DNA of 64,000 nucleotides from Bradyrhizobium lablabi (lineage in GTDB: Bacteria > Pseudomonadota > Alphaproteobacteria > Rhizobiales > Xanthobacteraceae), in NCBI RefSeq assembly GCF_900141755.1, contig NZ_LT670844.1, positions 2,232,001 through 2,296,000 of the forward strand, read 5' to 3'. This document shows positions 9,801 through 18,400 of the stretch, in pieces. The notes beneath the pieces are model-generated. The model did not search any database. It worked only from the letters and a program-made list of their open reading frames with translations, and was not told the DNA's origin. Both the position numbers and the translations under genes were made by a program. The stretch's first letter is position 1; each line of letters starts with the position of its first letter.

Positions 9801-10557
9801 GCGTGATGGGGCCGCCCTTGGCCTTGAGGCCTGCGGGGACCGCGAGAACCAGCGCGCCCTCGAAGCGCGGTGCCCGCGCCTCAAAACTCAGCACGCCGTC
9901 GAGATCGGCCGACAGCGCGCGCGCGCCGGGATCGATGTTGAGATGAAGCCGCGTGCCGCTGCCGTCGGCGCTTTGACCGGACGAGACCCGGAACGGATAG
10001 CGCGTTCCGGACAGGGAAAAATTGCCGTCTCCCCGCACCGAGCCTGCCAGCGAGCGCACGTCGCCGCCAAACACGATATCGTTGAGCTCGAGCGTGCCGC
10101 GACTTGCGGCGTCGTGCAGCGCGATCCGGCCGGTCAGGTTCAAGCGGTCGATCGACAGCGATCCGAGATTGAACTTGCCGGTCGAGGCCGGCCAGTCGAT
10201 CCGCCCCAAGGGATCGAGGCCGAGATCGAGCGCGATGCCGTTGATGGTGAGCTCGGTGGCGCGCCATTCGCCGCGCATCAGCGATCCCAGGCTGAACTCG
10301 ACGTCGAGCTTGTCGGCGCGGACCTTGCCGAGATCGTTGGCGCCGCCGGCCACGACCTTGCGCAGCCGCAGCGACGGCGTCGGCAGCAGCCGCGCATCGA
10401 GTTCGCCGGCGACCCGCACCGGCGCGCCGATGATCTCTGTTGCCTTGGCTTCGAATTGCGGCCGGAACTGATTCCAGTCGATGAAATACGGCCCGATCAG
10501 CGCGGCGATCAGTGCAATGATAAAGGCAATCGCCAGTCCGAGCAGCGTCGTCTGCAC
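6862..10557 (-). CDS. AsmA family outer-membrane biogenesis protein
   Basis: 1231 residues. A single N-terminal membrane segment (about 5-27, LGLAIAFIIALIAALIGPYF) anchors a very long periplasmic part made of repeated beta-rich modules typical of AsmA/TamB-type proteins, which form bridges for lipid transport between the two membranes. The N-terminal block RPQFEAKATEIIGAPVRVAG matches the usual AsmA start region. The last 90 residues are an extended Pro/Ala-rich tail. The start is a GTG at 10557 with GAGGAG five bases upstream. No operon partner is close: the P450 gene ends 150 bp upstream. Confidence 0.88.
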   Translation of the reverse strand: MQTTLLGLAIAFIIALIAALIGPYFIDWNQFRPQFEAKATEIIGAPVRVAGELDARLLPTPSLRLRKVVAGGANDLGKVRADKLDVEFSLGSLMRGEWRATELTINGIALDLGLDPLGRIDWPASTGKFNLGSLSIDRLNLTGRIALHDAASRGTLELNDIVFGGDVRSLAGSVRGDGNFSLSGTRYPFRVSSGQSADGSGTRLHLNIDPGARALSADLDGVLSFEARAPRFEGALVLAVPAGLKAKGGPITPWRIAARVKADPAAAKLEQVDASYGLEDSALKFAGTGDIRFGASPLLHTVLSARQLDADKFVAKESNKDTSAAEPMRLLPGLRALMAAMPPVPIPMQIELSAEQIMLGGRPVQNLAAELHADAKPDQAADQKFWTIDRLDLRAPGATHVAFAGASARSGPPGGLTGALSVESSDPDTLVAWLQGRSEVSFRNQKPLRLNGNVSVAANRVAIDAMKAEIDGGAVEGRLAVADLPSGAGSRVEAELKADRLDLDAAAAFVRAMAGPQGEWPEEAQLSLDIGRAISAGQELHPFAVKLAYDPKTVLLDRLKIGQPDNIMLEGGGNFDRTASTGKLVLDATAASLGQLTGLVAPFAPSFASRLNALGTGPGPVRVKLALDLNNNKARADGPSAQAVLDIDAPQLKGRATMTATPPVTAIRSFDLEALRKSEIGIETKFSSERGRLLLVLLGLDRSIAAVADGPAQFEGSVTGVWGAPLRLKARISGAGLDADAQGTAEPWAQDAKANVVLTVRRVSLAPLFDLRPSDTLAQNISLSSRVSLSGGKLTFDDMDSAFAGSRLRGHLVVSLDGERSVQGEVGLDALDLAPAFALAVGAAGHDAAEPLDYGLVKGWRGRIAFQALRGALPGGGELRPVSGIIKSDGASLSFDAIKGGIGGGEATANIDVKPGANGIILTANVELKGVDGAALRYRNLAMPSGRTSMQMTLSSQGRSASALTGGLSGSGTLTLESAHIAGLNPSAFDVAIHASDNGQATDDTRLRQIVEPVLSSGALTVKSAQIPFSIRDGRLRVSATTLEAEGASAIISGGYDIPADQADIRASLAPNLAPAAAGSAPGRPEIQLFAAGPPDTLHRTIDFASLSSWLAVRAIDRETRRLDSIERGEQQAPLTPASIPPPTAALPSAAPPPKPRLSAPRPSAALPVPPPSPQPNINAPVVSQQLAPLPPPIDVRPAPGSVVARPPPRPKPQPPLALTPPVASPPRTGF

Positions 10558-10707
10558 GGGGTCTCCTCTTGAGCACGTTCCGGCGCGCCCGCCTCACGCG
10601 GCATAACGCGGTCGATCTGCCGGGCTGCCGCGCTCAACGCTGCAGCCGTGCCATATATAGAGACAATCGTGGCGAAGTCACAGCAACGTCCGCGTGACGG
10701 CGCGCCG

Positions 10708-11940
10708 CTACCAGCTCGCGGGAAGCCTTTTGAGGCCGCGCAGGACAAAGGTCGGCCGCCATTCGGGGTTCTCGACGTCGTCGAGCCTCAGTTCCGGCAG
10801 GCGGCGCAGCAGGGTCGAGATCGCGACCTCGGCCTCAATCCGCGCCAATTGGGCGCCGAGGCAGAAATGAATACCGCCGCCAAAGGACAGCGGGCGCACA
10901 TTGGGCCTGACGATATCGAGGCGATCCGGCCGGTCCGGATAGACCGCCGGATCGCGATTGGCCGAACCCAGAAGGCAAAGCACGCTCTCGCCTTTCGGGA
11001 TTTTCTTGCCGCCGAGATCGTCGATGTCCTCCAGCGCCACCCGGCCGGTCAACTGCACCGAGGAATCGTAACGCAAAAACTCCTCGATCGCATTGGTGAT
11101 GAGCGCCGGATTGGCCTTGAGCAGCGCGAGCTGGTCGGGGTTGCGATGGAGCGCCAATAGCCCGTTTCCGATCAGGTTGACGGTGGTCTCGTGGCCGGCG
11201 CCGAACAGAAGAATGATGTTGGCGGTCAGCTCCTCGTTGGAAAGCTTGCTGCCGTCCTCCTCGGCTTGCACCAATTGCGTCGTCAGATCGTCGCCGGGGC
11301 TTTTCCGGCGCAACTCGAACAGCTGCTGGAAATACGTCTGCGCCATCAAGTTGCCGGCGTTGGCCTGCTCGATTTCGGCCGGCGTCATCGGCACCGGATC
11401 GAGCAGCCGCCCGCCATCGCGCGAGCTTTTGTAGAAGACTTCGCGGTGGTCCTCGGGAATGCCGAGCATGTCGCAGATGATCGTCACCGGCAGGCGGAAC
11501 GCAAAATCCTCGATCAAGTCCATCTGGCCCTGACCGACGATGGCATCGAGCGTCTGGTCGACAATTTGCTGGATGCGCGGGCGCATGTCCTCGACCCGGC
11601 GCGCGGTGAACGCCTTCACCACCAAGCCACGCAAGCGCGTGTGGTCGGGCGGGTCCTGCTGCAGCATCCAGTGGCTCATGCTGCGGAAGACCGGCTCCTC
11701 CATGATTTTCGGTCCGTAGCGCCGGATCGAGCGCTCGACATAATCCTTGCCGAAGCGCTTGTCGCGCAGCACGAGGCTCGCCTCCGCGTGCCGGCTCGCG
11801 ACAAAATTGCCGAGCGGCGTCTGATGCATCGGATCGGTGGTGCGCAGCCGCTCGTAATGCGGATAGGGGTCGCGAATGAACTCCGGCGACAGCGGGTCGA
11901 AAAGCGGGGCGGTCGAAGCTGTCTGAACATGCTCGTTCAT
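10708..11940 (-). CDS. cytochrome P450
   Basis: 410 residues, the normal size of a soluble bacterial P450 that takes electrons from a separate ferredoxin. The I-helix oxygen-binding motif is GAGHETT at 247-253, the K-helix ExxR is E287-R290 and the haem loop is FGGGIHFCLG with the ligand Cys at 360. All are intact. The ATG at 11940 follows GAGGT. No ferredoxin or reductase gene is adjacent. The divergent TetR regulator and the shared palindrome at 12037-12062 suggest induction by a substrate-like compound. The natural substrate cannot be read from the sequence. Confidence 0.93.
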   Translation of the reverse strand: MNEHVQTASTAPLFDPLSPEFIRDPYPHYERLRTTDPMHQTPLGNFVASRHAEASLVLRDKRFGKDYVERSIRRYGPKIMEEPVFRSMSHWMLQQDPPDHTRLRGLVVKAFTARRVEDMRPRIQQIVDQTLDAIVGQGQMDLIEDFAFRLPVTIICDMLGIPEDHREVFYKSSRDGGRLLDPVPMTPAEIEQANAGNLMAQTYFQQLFELRRKSPGDDLTTQLVQAEEDGSKLSNEELTANIILLFGAGHETTVNLIGNGLLALHRNPDQLALLKANPALITNAIEEFLRYDSSVQLTGRVALEDIDDLGGKKIPKGESVLCLLGSANRDPAVYPDRPDRLDIVRPNVRPLSFGGGIHFCLGAQLARIEAEVAISTLLRRLPELRLDDVENPEWRPTFVLRGLKRLPASW

Positions 11941-12036
11941 GGTGACCTCAATTGGTTGCCGTGCTGAAACGCCTGCTCATTCGAGCGCATTGATGGCTCC
12001 AAAACCGGACAAAGTGTGGTCATCCGGGCGCCCTGA

Positions 12037-12062
12037 AACTCGATACACTGTTGTATCGAGTT
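12037..12062. promoter_or_regulatory. perfect 11-bp inverted repeat, probable TetR operator
   Basis: AACTCGATACA (12037-12047), four spacer bases, TGTATCGAGTT (12052-12062). It lies 24 bp before the tetR start and about 97 bp before the P450 start, in the only DNA between two divergent genes. This is where a TetR repressor controlling both would bind. Binding is inferred. Confidence 0.75.
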
Positions 12063-12085
12063 GCATTCTGACCTAAACTGGCGGG

Positions 12086-12697
12086 ATGTCAAGGTTGCGA
12101 ACCAGACCGACCCGGGACGATACCCGCGACAGACTGTTCGAGGCGGCGGCGCGGATCTTCGAGGAACAGGGGATCGGCGGCGCCAGCATCGAGGCGATCG
12201 CGGCCGCAGCCGGCTTCACGCGCGGGGCGTTTTATTCGAATTTCAAGAGCAAGGACGAGTTGATCATCGCCATGCTGGCGGATCACGTCGAGCAGTCCAT
12301 TCGACGCAATCTCGATCTTCTGGACAGGCACAAGAATCTCGCGGACTTTATCGATGCGCTGAAGAACATGGACAAAAGCCGGCAGGATCCGCTCGGCCGT
12401 TCCCCGCTCCTGCACATGGAGATGATCCTGTTCGTGGCGCGCGCCGAAAAGCGCCGACCCGACCTCGCCAAGCGGCTGCGCGCCAGGCGAAAGCTGATCA
12501 CCGATATCGTTGAGACCACGTTGAAGAACAGCGGCAGGAACGGATCGCTGAACCCCGCATGGACCGGCGCCATCGTGCTCGCGCTGGAGGACGGCTTTCG
12601 TCTGCACCGCCTGATCGATCCGGAGACCACGCCGGCTGATAGTTTTCTGCGTGCCATCAGCGATCTGCAGCGAGCGATTGGAATTTCATCGGCCTAA
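12086..12697 (+). CDS. TetR/AcrR family transcriptional regulator
   Basis: 203 residues. Residues 15-60 form the TetR helix-turn-helix (IEAIAAAAGFTRGAFYSNFK). The remainder is helical and variable, as expected of a ligand-binding and dimerisation domain. It is transcribed away from the P450 gene across a 145-bp gap that holds a perfect palindrome, so it probably represses itself and the P450. An in-frame alternative start was not needed: the ATG at 12086 gives a normal N-terminus. The ligand is unknown. Confidence 0.9.
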   Translation: MSRLRTRPTRDDTRDRLFEAAARIFEEQGIGGASIEAIAAAAGFTRGAFYSNFKSKDELIIAMLADHVEQSIRRNLDLLDRHKNLADFIDALKNMDKSRQDPLGRSPLLHMEMILFVARAEKRRPDLAKRLRARRKLITDIVETTLKNSGRNGSLNPAWTGAIVLALEDGFRLHRLIDPETTPADSFLRAISDLQRAIGISSA

Positions 12698-12698
12698 A

Positions 12699-12793
12699 GC
12701 ATGATCCGGAAAAGTGGACACCGGTTTTCCGAAAAGATCATGCTCAATCAAAAAGATAGAGCGGGATGACGATTCGAAGAAAAGTCATCGCGC
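12699..12793. repeat. double-hairpin intergenic repeat after tetR
   Basis: The first stem pairs GCATGATC (12699-12706) with GATCATGC (12736-12743) and, inside it, CGGAAAA (12707-12713) with TTTTCCG (12725-12731). The second pairs GCGGGATGAC (12761-12770) with GTCATCGCGC (12784-12793), one mismatch. It starts 2 bp after the tetR stop and could end transcription from both sides. I recall closely similar units between many Bradyrhizobium genes. Confidence 0.75.
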
Positions 12794-12828
12794 CCTAAAG
12801 CCGCGCCTCGCCCCTCAGCCGGCGCACC

Positions 12829-14115
12829 TCACCCGTGCACCCTGTGCAATTGTCCGGCAACCGCGCGGATTTTGCCGGGAGACGCCATCCAGATCGCCAT
12901 CGCGGATAATCCGCTGACGGCGATACCGATCGCAAAAGCGAGCGTATAACTCCCGGAAAGGTCATGCAGAAAGCCTGTCAGCCAGGGCCCCGCCGCGCCG
13001 CCCGCGAGCGCCGCCAGCATGATGGTCCCGAAGATGCTGCCGTAGTGCTTGCCCTGGAATATCTCCAGCACCACCGCGCCCATGATCGACGTCAGCCCGT
13101 AGCCGAGCGCGCCCTGCGCCAGCACCATGAGGTAGACCAGCATCAAGCTCGGATAGATTTTCAGCGCGATCAGTGCGGCAAAGCAGATCGCAAAGCCCAA
13201 GCAGCTCGCGGCCCAGATCGATTCGCGCCCGATCCGATCGGAGAGGTGTCCGAGCCAGATCTGGCCGGGGATGCCGAGCAGCGAGACTGCGCCCAGCGCC
13301 CAGACCGCGACTGCGGGAGAAAAGCCGATATCGAGGAGGTATTTGGTTTGATGAACCTGCACCGCGTACCAGATGTACAATCCGCCGAAATAGCCGAGCG
13401 CTATCCACCAGAACCGCGCGGTCGCAATCGCGCGCCGCAAGGTCCAGTCGGTGCCGGCCCATTCGGGATCGACGATATTCGAGACCGGTTTGGCGCTCGA
13501 TGCCGAGGGCGCCGCGTCCCCGTCAGGCAGAAGCCCGATGTCCTCGGGGCGCTTTCGCAGCAAGAGATTGATCGGTGCGAGCACGGCGAAAACCAGAATG
13601 CCCATCGCGGTGCAGGCGGTCCGCCAGCCGGTCTGCTCGATCATGTGCTGCACCCATGGCAACAGCGTCATCGAGCCGATGCCGACGCCGGCAAACGCCA
13701 GCCCCATCGCAAGGCCGCGCCGGCGAATGAACCAGTTCGGCAGGAACAGCGATTGACCGGAATAACCGAGACAGACGCTTCCCGCCCCGACCATGACGCC
13801 GATCGTCAGATACAGATGCCAGGGCTGCGTCGTCAGCGGCGCCAGCAGCAATCCTCCCCCCATCAGCGCAACGCCGAGCTCCATCACGGCGCGGGGGCCG
13901 AAACGATCCATCAGGCGGCCGATCAGCGGACTGACCGCGGCGGAAACCAGAAAGCCGAACGAGAAGGCGCCCGCCGTGATCCCGCGCTCCCATCCGAACT
14001 CGTCCAGGATCGGCGGAAAGAACAGCGAAAACGCGGTGCGCGCGTTGACGCCGATCGCCATGGTGACGAAGGTGACGACGATGATGACCCAGCCGTAAAA
14101 GAAGGGAAGCCGCAT
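12829..14115 (-). CDS. major facilitator superfamily transporter
   Basis: 428 residues from the ATG at 14115, which opens directly into the first membrane helix (MRLPFFYGWVIIVVTFVTMA). About 12 hydrophobic helices follow, in two halves separated by a charged loop near residue 200. The inter-helix motif GRLMDRFGPR between helices 2 and 3 is the MFS signature. Proteins of this type resemble oxalate/monocarboxylate carriers (OxlT-like). The frame is open far upstream to 14439, and an ATG at 14238 would add a 41-residue hydrophilic leader; I prefer the shorter form. Substrate unknown. Confidence 0.85.
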   Translation of the reverse strand: MRLPFFYGWVIIVVTFVTMAIGVNARTAFSLFFPPILDEFGWERGITAGAFSFGFLVSAAVSPLIGRLMDRFGPRAVMELGVALMGGGLLLAPLTTQPWHLYLTIGVMVGAGSVCLGYSGQSLFLPNWFIRRRGLAMGLAFAGVGIGSMTLLPWVQHMIEQTGWRTACTAMGILVFAVLAPINLLLRKRPEDIGLLPDGDAAPSASSAKPVSNIVDPEWAGTDWTLRRAIATARFWWIALGYFGGLYIWYAVQVHQTKYLLDIGFSPAVAVWALGAVSLLGIPGQIWLGHLSDRIGRESIWAASCLGFAICFAALIALKIYPSLMLVYLMVLAQGALGYGLTSIMGAVVLEIFQGKHYGSIFGTIMLAALAGGAAGPWLTGFLHDLSGSYTLAFAIGIAVSGLSAMAIWMASPGKIRAVAGQLHRVHG

Positions 14116-14261
14116 CGGATGGCGCGTTTCGTCCTGCCCGTTCGATTTTTTTGTCTGGTCCTTCGGACCATCTGGCAAGGATGAGGTCAAGGCCTTTTCG
14201 TAAAGCACGGCCGGAAGTTGTCGCCGTCGCAGCGTCATCGACGCTTTCGTCCCGGAACGAA

Positions 14262-15368
14262 CTATGACGAGACGGGCGTATCCTTGCTCGCGCGTTCGCG
14301 CAGCCGATAGAATTGCAGGGCGGTGCGGGCGGTTTTCGGCTGCAGCTTGAAGAAGCTTGCAAAACAGCGGTCCAACCATTCCTTGGCGAGGCCACCACGG
14401 CCGGCCTGCAAGGTCAGGATGGCTTTGGTCGTTTCCCACGACAGATCGATGGCCTTGGCAAGCACGAGCAGCTGGTCCGGCTCGCTCCGCGCCAGCGCGC
14501 GCTCGATCGCGCCGATCGGAAGGTTACTCATCAGCGAGAGCGCGACGGCTGTCCGGTCGAAATTCCCTTCGCGAACGAAACCGGCTAGCCGCGCCTCGTC
14601 GAGTTGCCCGAGCGAATACAGCGACCGCACGTGGATCAGCGCCCTCTCGTACTCGCTGGAGCCGGCGCGCACCGTCGCCTGAATCCGGTCGGACGCATCC
14701 GCGACCGCGGCGCGGATCAGCGCGACCCGCTGCGGGTCGGCGGCCTCGAGCTTGAGCCGGACGATTTCAGACGCCTGCGCGAACAATTTCATGAGATCGC
14801 CGCGCGGGATGTCGGGGCGCGACCAGACGCTCAAGGCGAGCTCGCCATTGTCCTGCGCCCGCTTGACCAGGGTCGATAATCCGGACGTCGAGAAGCGGGC
14901 GCCGCGGTTGCAGGCGGTAGAGGCGGCGACCTGATGATTGCCGCGGTCGACCAGAATATCCGTGACGGCTTCGGCCAAGGTGCTGCGTGATGAAATCGCC
15001 AGCAGGTGGCCCTGGCTCTTGGTCCGCGCCGTCTCCACCAGCGCGGCGTCATCGAGCCGCGCCGAGTGTTTTAGAACCGGCGCGGCCACTTCGATCGCAT
15101 CGTCGAATGCCAAAGTGCGGATCACCCTGGCGGGCGCGTCGGAGACCTGGGCGAGCCGGCTCCCGAAAGCCGCGCGCGCAGCAAGTTCGATCTGTCCGAC
15201 CAGCATGCCCATGACATCGTCGAACAATTCGATCTGGTCGTCGGAAAACGTGCCCGAACCGTGGATGAAGAGATCCGTGACGCGCCGCAGGATGTCGGCG
15301 CGCTTCGACAGATCCTTGCTCGCCAGCACGCTTTCAAGCTGATCGATCAGGTTTTCCTGCGCGTTCAT
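14262..15368 (-). CDS. DUF2336 family protein (copy 1)
   Basis: 368 residues, all helical, no signal peptide or membrane segment. It aligns by eye with the product at 43203-44333: LAFDDAIEVAAPVLKHSARL here against LAFDDEIEVAGPVLQESERL there, and HLLAISSRSTLAEAVTDILV against HLLAISKRKSLDETVTDELV. This identifies the DUF2336 family, whose members consist of repeated helical hairpins; their biochemical role is not established. It starts 56 bp after the stop of the GGDEF-EAL gene on the same strand, so a link to c-di-GMP signalling is possible. Confidence 0.85.
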   Translation of the reverse strand: MNAQENLIDQLESVLASKDLSKRADILRRVTDLFIHGSGTFSDDQIELFDDVMGMLVGQIELAARAAFGSRLAQVSDAPARVIRTLAFDDAIEVAAPVLKHSARLDDAALVETARTKSQGHLLAISSRSTLAEAVTDILVDRGNHQVAASTACNRGARFSTSGLSTLVKRAQDNGELALSVWSRPDIPRGDLMKLFAQASEIVRLKLEAADPQRVALIRAAVADASDRIQATVRAGSSEYERALIHVRSLYSLGQLDEARLAGFVREGNFDRTAVALSLMSNLPIGAIERALARSEPDQLLVLAKAIDLSWETTKAILTLQAGRGGLAKEWLDRCFASFFKLQPKTARTALQFYRLRERASKDTPVSS

Positions 15369-15424
15369 GGCTTATTGCCCGGACTTTGTCGGAAGAAAAT
15401 CTTGCAAATCGAATACCATGACGA

Positions 15425-18400
15425 TCAAGCGACGTTCTTTGCCATTGGAATAACCGCGTCCAGGTCGAGTTCGGCGTGCGGAACCGGGTGGCCGAACAGA
15501 TAGCCCTGGGCAAAATCGACGCCAGCGGCCTGCAATGCCTCGAACTGCTCGCGGCTCTCAACCCCCTTGGCCGCGGTCGCGATATCGAGGCCATGCGCCA
15601 AGGCGAGCACGGAAGCGACGACTGCCGCGCAATCCCGGCGGCTCGCAAATCCTTGCGCGACCGACCTGTCGATCTTGATCTTGTCAAACGGAAATCCGGT
15701 CAGGTAGCTCGCCGAGGAATATCCCGTGCCGCAATTGTCGAGCACCATCGAGACACCAAGGCTCTTCAATTGCCGGATGGTCTGCAGATGCGCCGCCTGG
15801 TTTTTGTCCAATAGCGAGGCCTCTGCGATTTCCAGTTCCAGCCGTTCCGGCGCAAGCCCGGATTCAACCAGCGCGCACAAGACGACGTCGAACAGGTTTC
15901 CTTTGTTGAACTGCGCTGCGGAAATGTTGATCGCCACCCTGATGTGCGGCGGCCAGGCGGCGGCATCGACGCACGCCTGTTGCAGAATCCATTCCCCGAG
16001 CGGCAGCATCAATCCGGTCTGCTCCGCGAGCGGAAGAAATTGATCGGCGGCGAGAAGGCCGCGCGACGGATGATGCCAGCGGACGAATGCCTCCACGCCG
16101 CAGACTGCGCGCGTGCGGACATCGATCACCGGCTGATAATGCAGTTCGAGTTCGCTCTGCGCGATCGCCTCCCGCAATTCGCCTTCCATCGACTTCTGAA
16201 TATCGGCCGCCTCGGTCAGTTCGGGCTCGAAGATGCGGAAATCGTTGCGTCCGCCCGACTTCGCCGCGTATAGCGCGAGATCCGCCCTCTTCAGTAGCGT
16301 CTCGGCATCGGCGCCATGTTCCGGCGCAAACGCGATGCCGATGCTGGTCCCGATGCTGACCCGATGGCCATTGAGGTCGAATGGCTGCTGGATAAGCCCA
16401 ATGATCCTGAGCGCGAGCTTGATGGCGCCTTCGCTCTGGTTCTTCTCGTTTTCCTGGATGATCGCGAATTCGTCGCCGCCAAAACGCGCCAGCACGTCGG
16501 TATCGCGAAGCGACGAGTTCAGCCGCCGCGCGACCTCGATCAGCAACTGGTCGCCCGCCGGATGTCCCAGCGTGTCGTTGACGTTCTTGAACTTGTCGAG
16601 GTCGAGCGCCAGAACGGTAAAAGTGATGCCGTGACGCGCCAGCCGCTTTGCGGCATCGTCGAGCTTTTCGGAGAACAGCGCGCGGTTGGCAAGGCCGGTG
16701 AGCAGATCGTGCTGCGCGAGGAACGCGATCCGCCTCTCATTGCGCGCCCGGTCCGTAATGTCCTCGTGCGTGGTGAGCCAGCCGCCACCCGGCATGGTGT
16801 GACGGGCGATCGCGACGACGCGGCCGTCGGCAAGCTCCTGGATCTCGCTCGCCTCTTTCACATTTACCTTGAGGTAGACCTCGGGCGCTGTCGCAAAGCT
16901 GGTACCGGCCTGGCGGCGGAATTCGAGGATCTGCCGCAGCGAGGTGCCCGGCTTTATCTGGCCCCGTCCGAGGTTATAGATGTCGCCATAGCGGGCATTT
17001 GAAACCACGACCTTCTGCTCGGCGTCGAACATGCAGAGGCCCTGGGACATGTTGTTGAGCGCGGCATCGAAGCGGATGTTCATTGCCTCGAGTTCGGCGG
17101 CCTTCTCGGCCAGCAATTGCTCCGCGCGTTTCTGCTCTGTGACGTCTTCGTGGGTCGCGACCCAGCCGCCATCGGGGAGCGGCTTGCGCTGAATCAATAT
17201 CTCGCGGCCGTCGGCCGGCACGTAGTTCTGCTTCAGTTGCGTCGGCATCAATTCGACATGCTGATCGACGGTGAGATCGCTTTGTTCGCCGCGGTCCGCA
17301 TAGTGTTGAAGAATCCGGGCCAATGGCGTGCCCGGTAGCACCAGTTCGTCGGGCAAGCGGTACATCTCCTGGAAGCGGCGGTTGGAGACCACAAGCCGCT
17401 TCTCCGCGTCGAACAGGCAGAGGCCCTGTGACATGTTGCCGATGGCGGCATCGAGACGGTCATTGGCGCTTACCAGCCGAGCTTCGGCGCGCCGCTTTTC
17501 CGTGATGTCGCGGTGGGTCGCGACCCAGCCGCCATCCTTCATCGGCGTGCGCTGGATCAAGATCACCCGGCCGTCGGCGAGCGTGAGGGTGTGCGGCGCC
17601 CGGGCCTTTGCCCCTGCCGCAAATATGTCCGGGTCGAAGCCGGTTCCTGCGGTCTTGTAGTCGCTGACGATGCGACTGAGTGGGGTTCCGGGTCCCACCT
17701 GCTCCTCGGTCAGGTCGTACATCTCGCGGTAGCGGCTGTTGGAGACCAACAATTTCTCGTCGGCATCGAACATGCTGAGGCCGTCCGGCATGTTGCTGAG
17801 CGCGGCATCGAAGCGCGCATTCGTGCTCGCTAACGCCGCCGTATTCGCCGCCAGCGCATTGGTCTGCCGCACCAGCACGAACGTCCCGAACATGATGATG
17901 ACGACGATCGCGGCGACCAGCGGACCGAATGTATAGAGGTGGTGGTACCACGGCGCCAGCACGTCACCACGGGCGTAGCTCACGATCAGGACCAGCGGCA
18001 ACCGGGCTACGGCCTTGTAGCCTGCGATGCGAGACTCGCCGTCGATGGGGCTCGTCGATTCAAGCGCACCCGCATCAGATGTCGGCAGATATTTGGTGAA
18101 AAACGGGACATCCATGAAGGATTTTTCAAATGCGTCCGTTCTCTCGGGCCGCCGTGCGAGAACCCGTCCCTCGCGGTGCAGCAACGTTACGGATCCGCGT
18201 TTGCCGAGATCGATCGCGCGAAAGATCTTGAGAAAATAGGATTGATCGATCGGCGCGGTAACGACGCCGGCAAAGCTGCCGTCGGCATTGGTGAGCCGCC
18301 GCGATGCCGCGGTGAACCATTTGTCGCCCGCGGCTGAACGATAGGGTGCCGCAATGAAGAGCCGATCGTCGGTGGCATCGCGCTGGGCGATGAAATGCGA

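Noticed and set aside
8983..10572. 529-codon open frame on the plus strand
   Set aside because: It lies fully antisense to asmA, has no domain, and has the Arg/His-rich composition of a shadow frame in high-GC DNA.
12964..14184. 406-codon open frame on the plus strand
   Set aside because: Antisense to the MFS gene; composition of a shadow frame.
14115..14439. N-terminal extension of the MFS protein
   Set aside because: It overlaps the DUF2336 gene, is hydrophilic and lacks a start signal; the ATG at 14115 starts at the first membrane helix.
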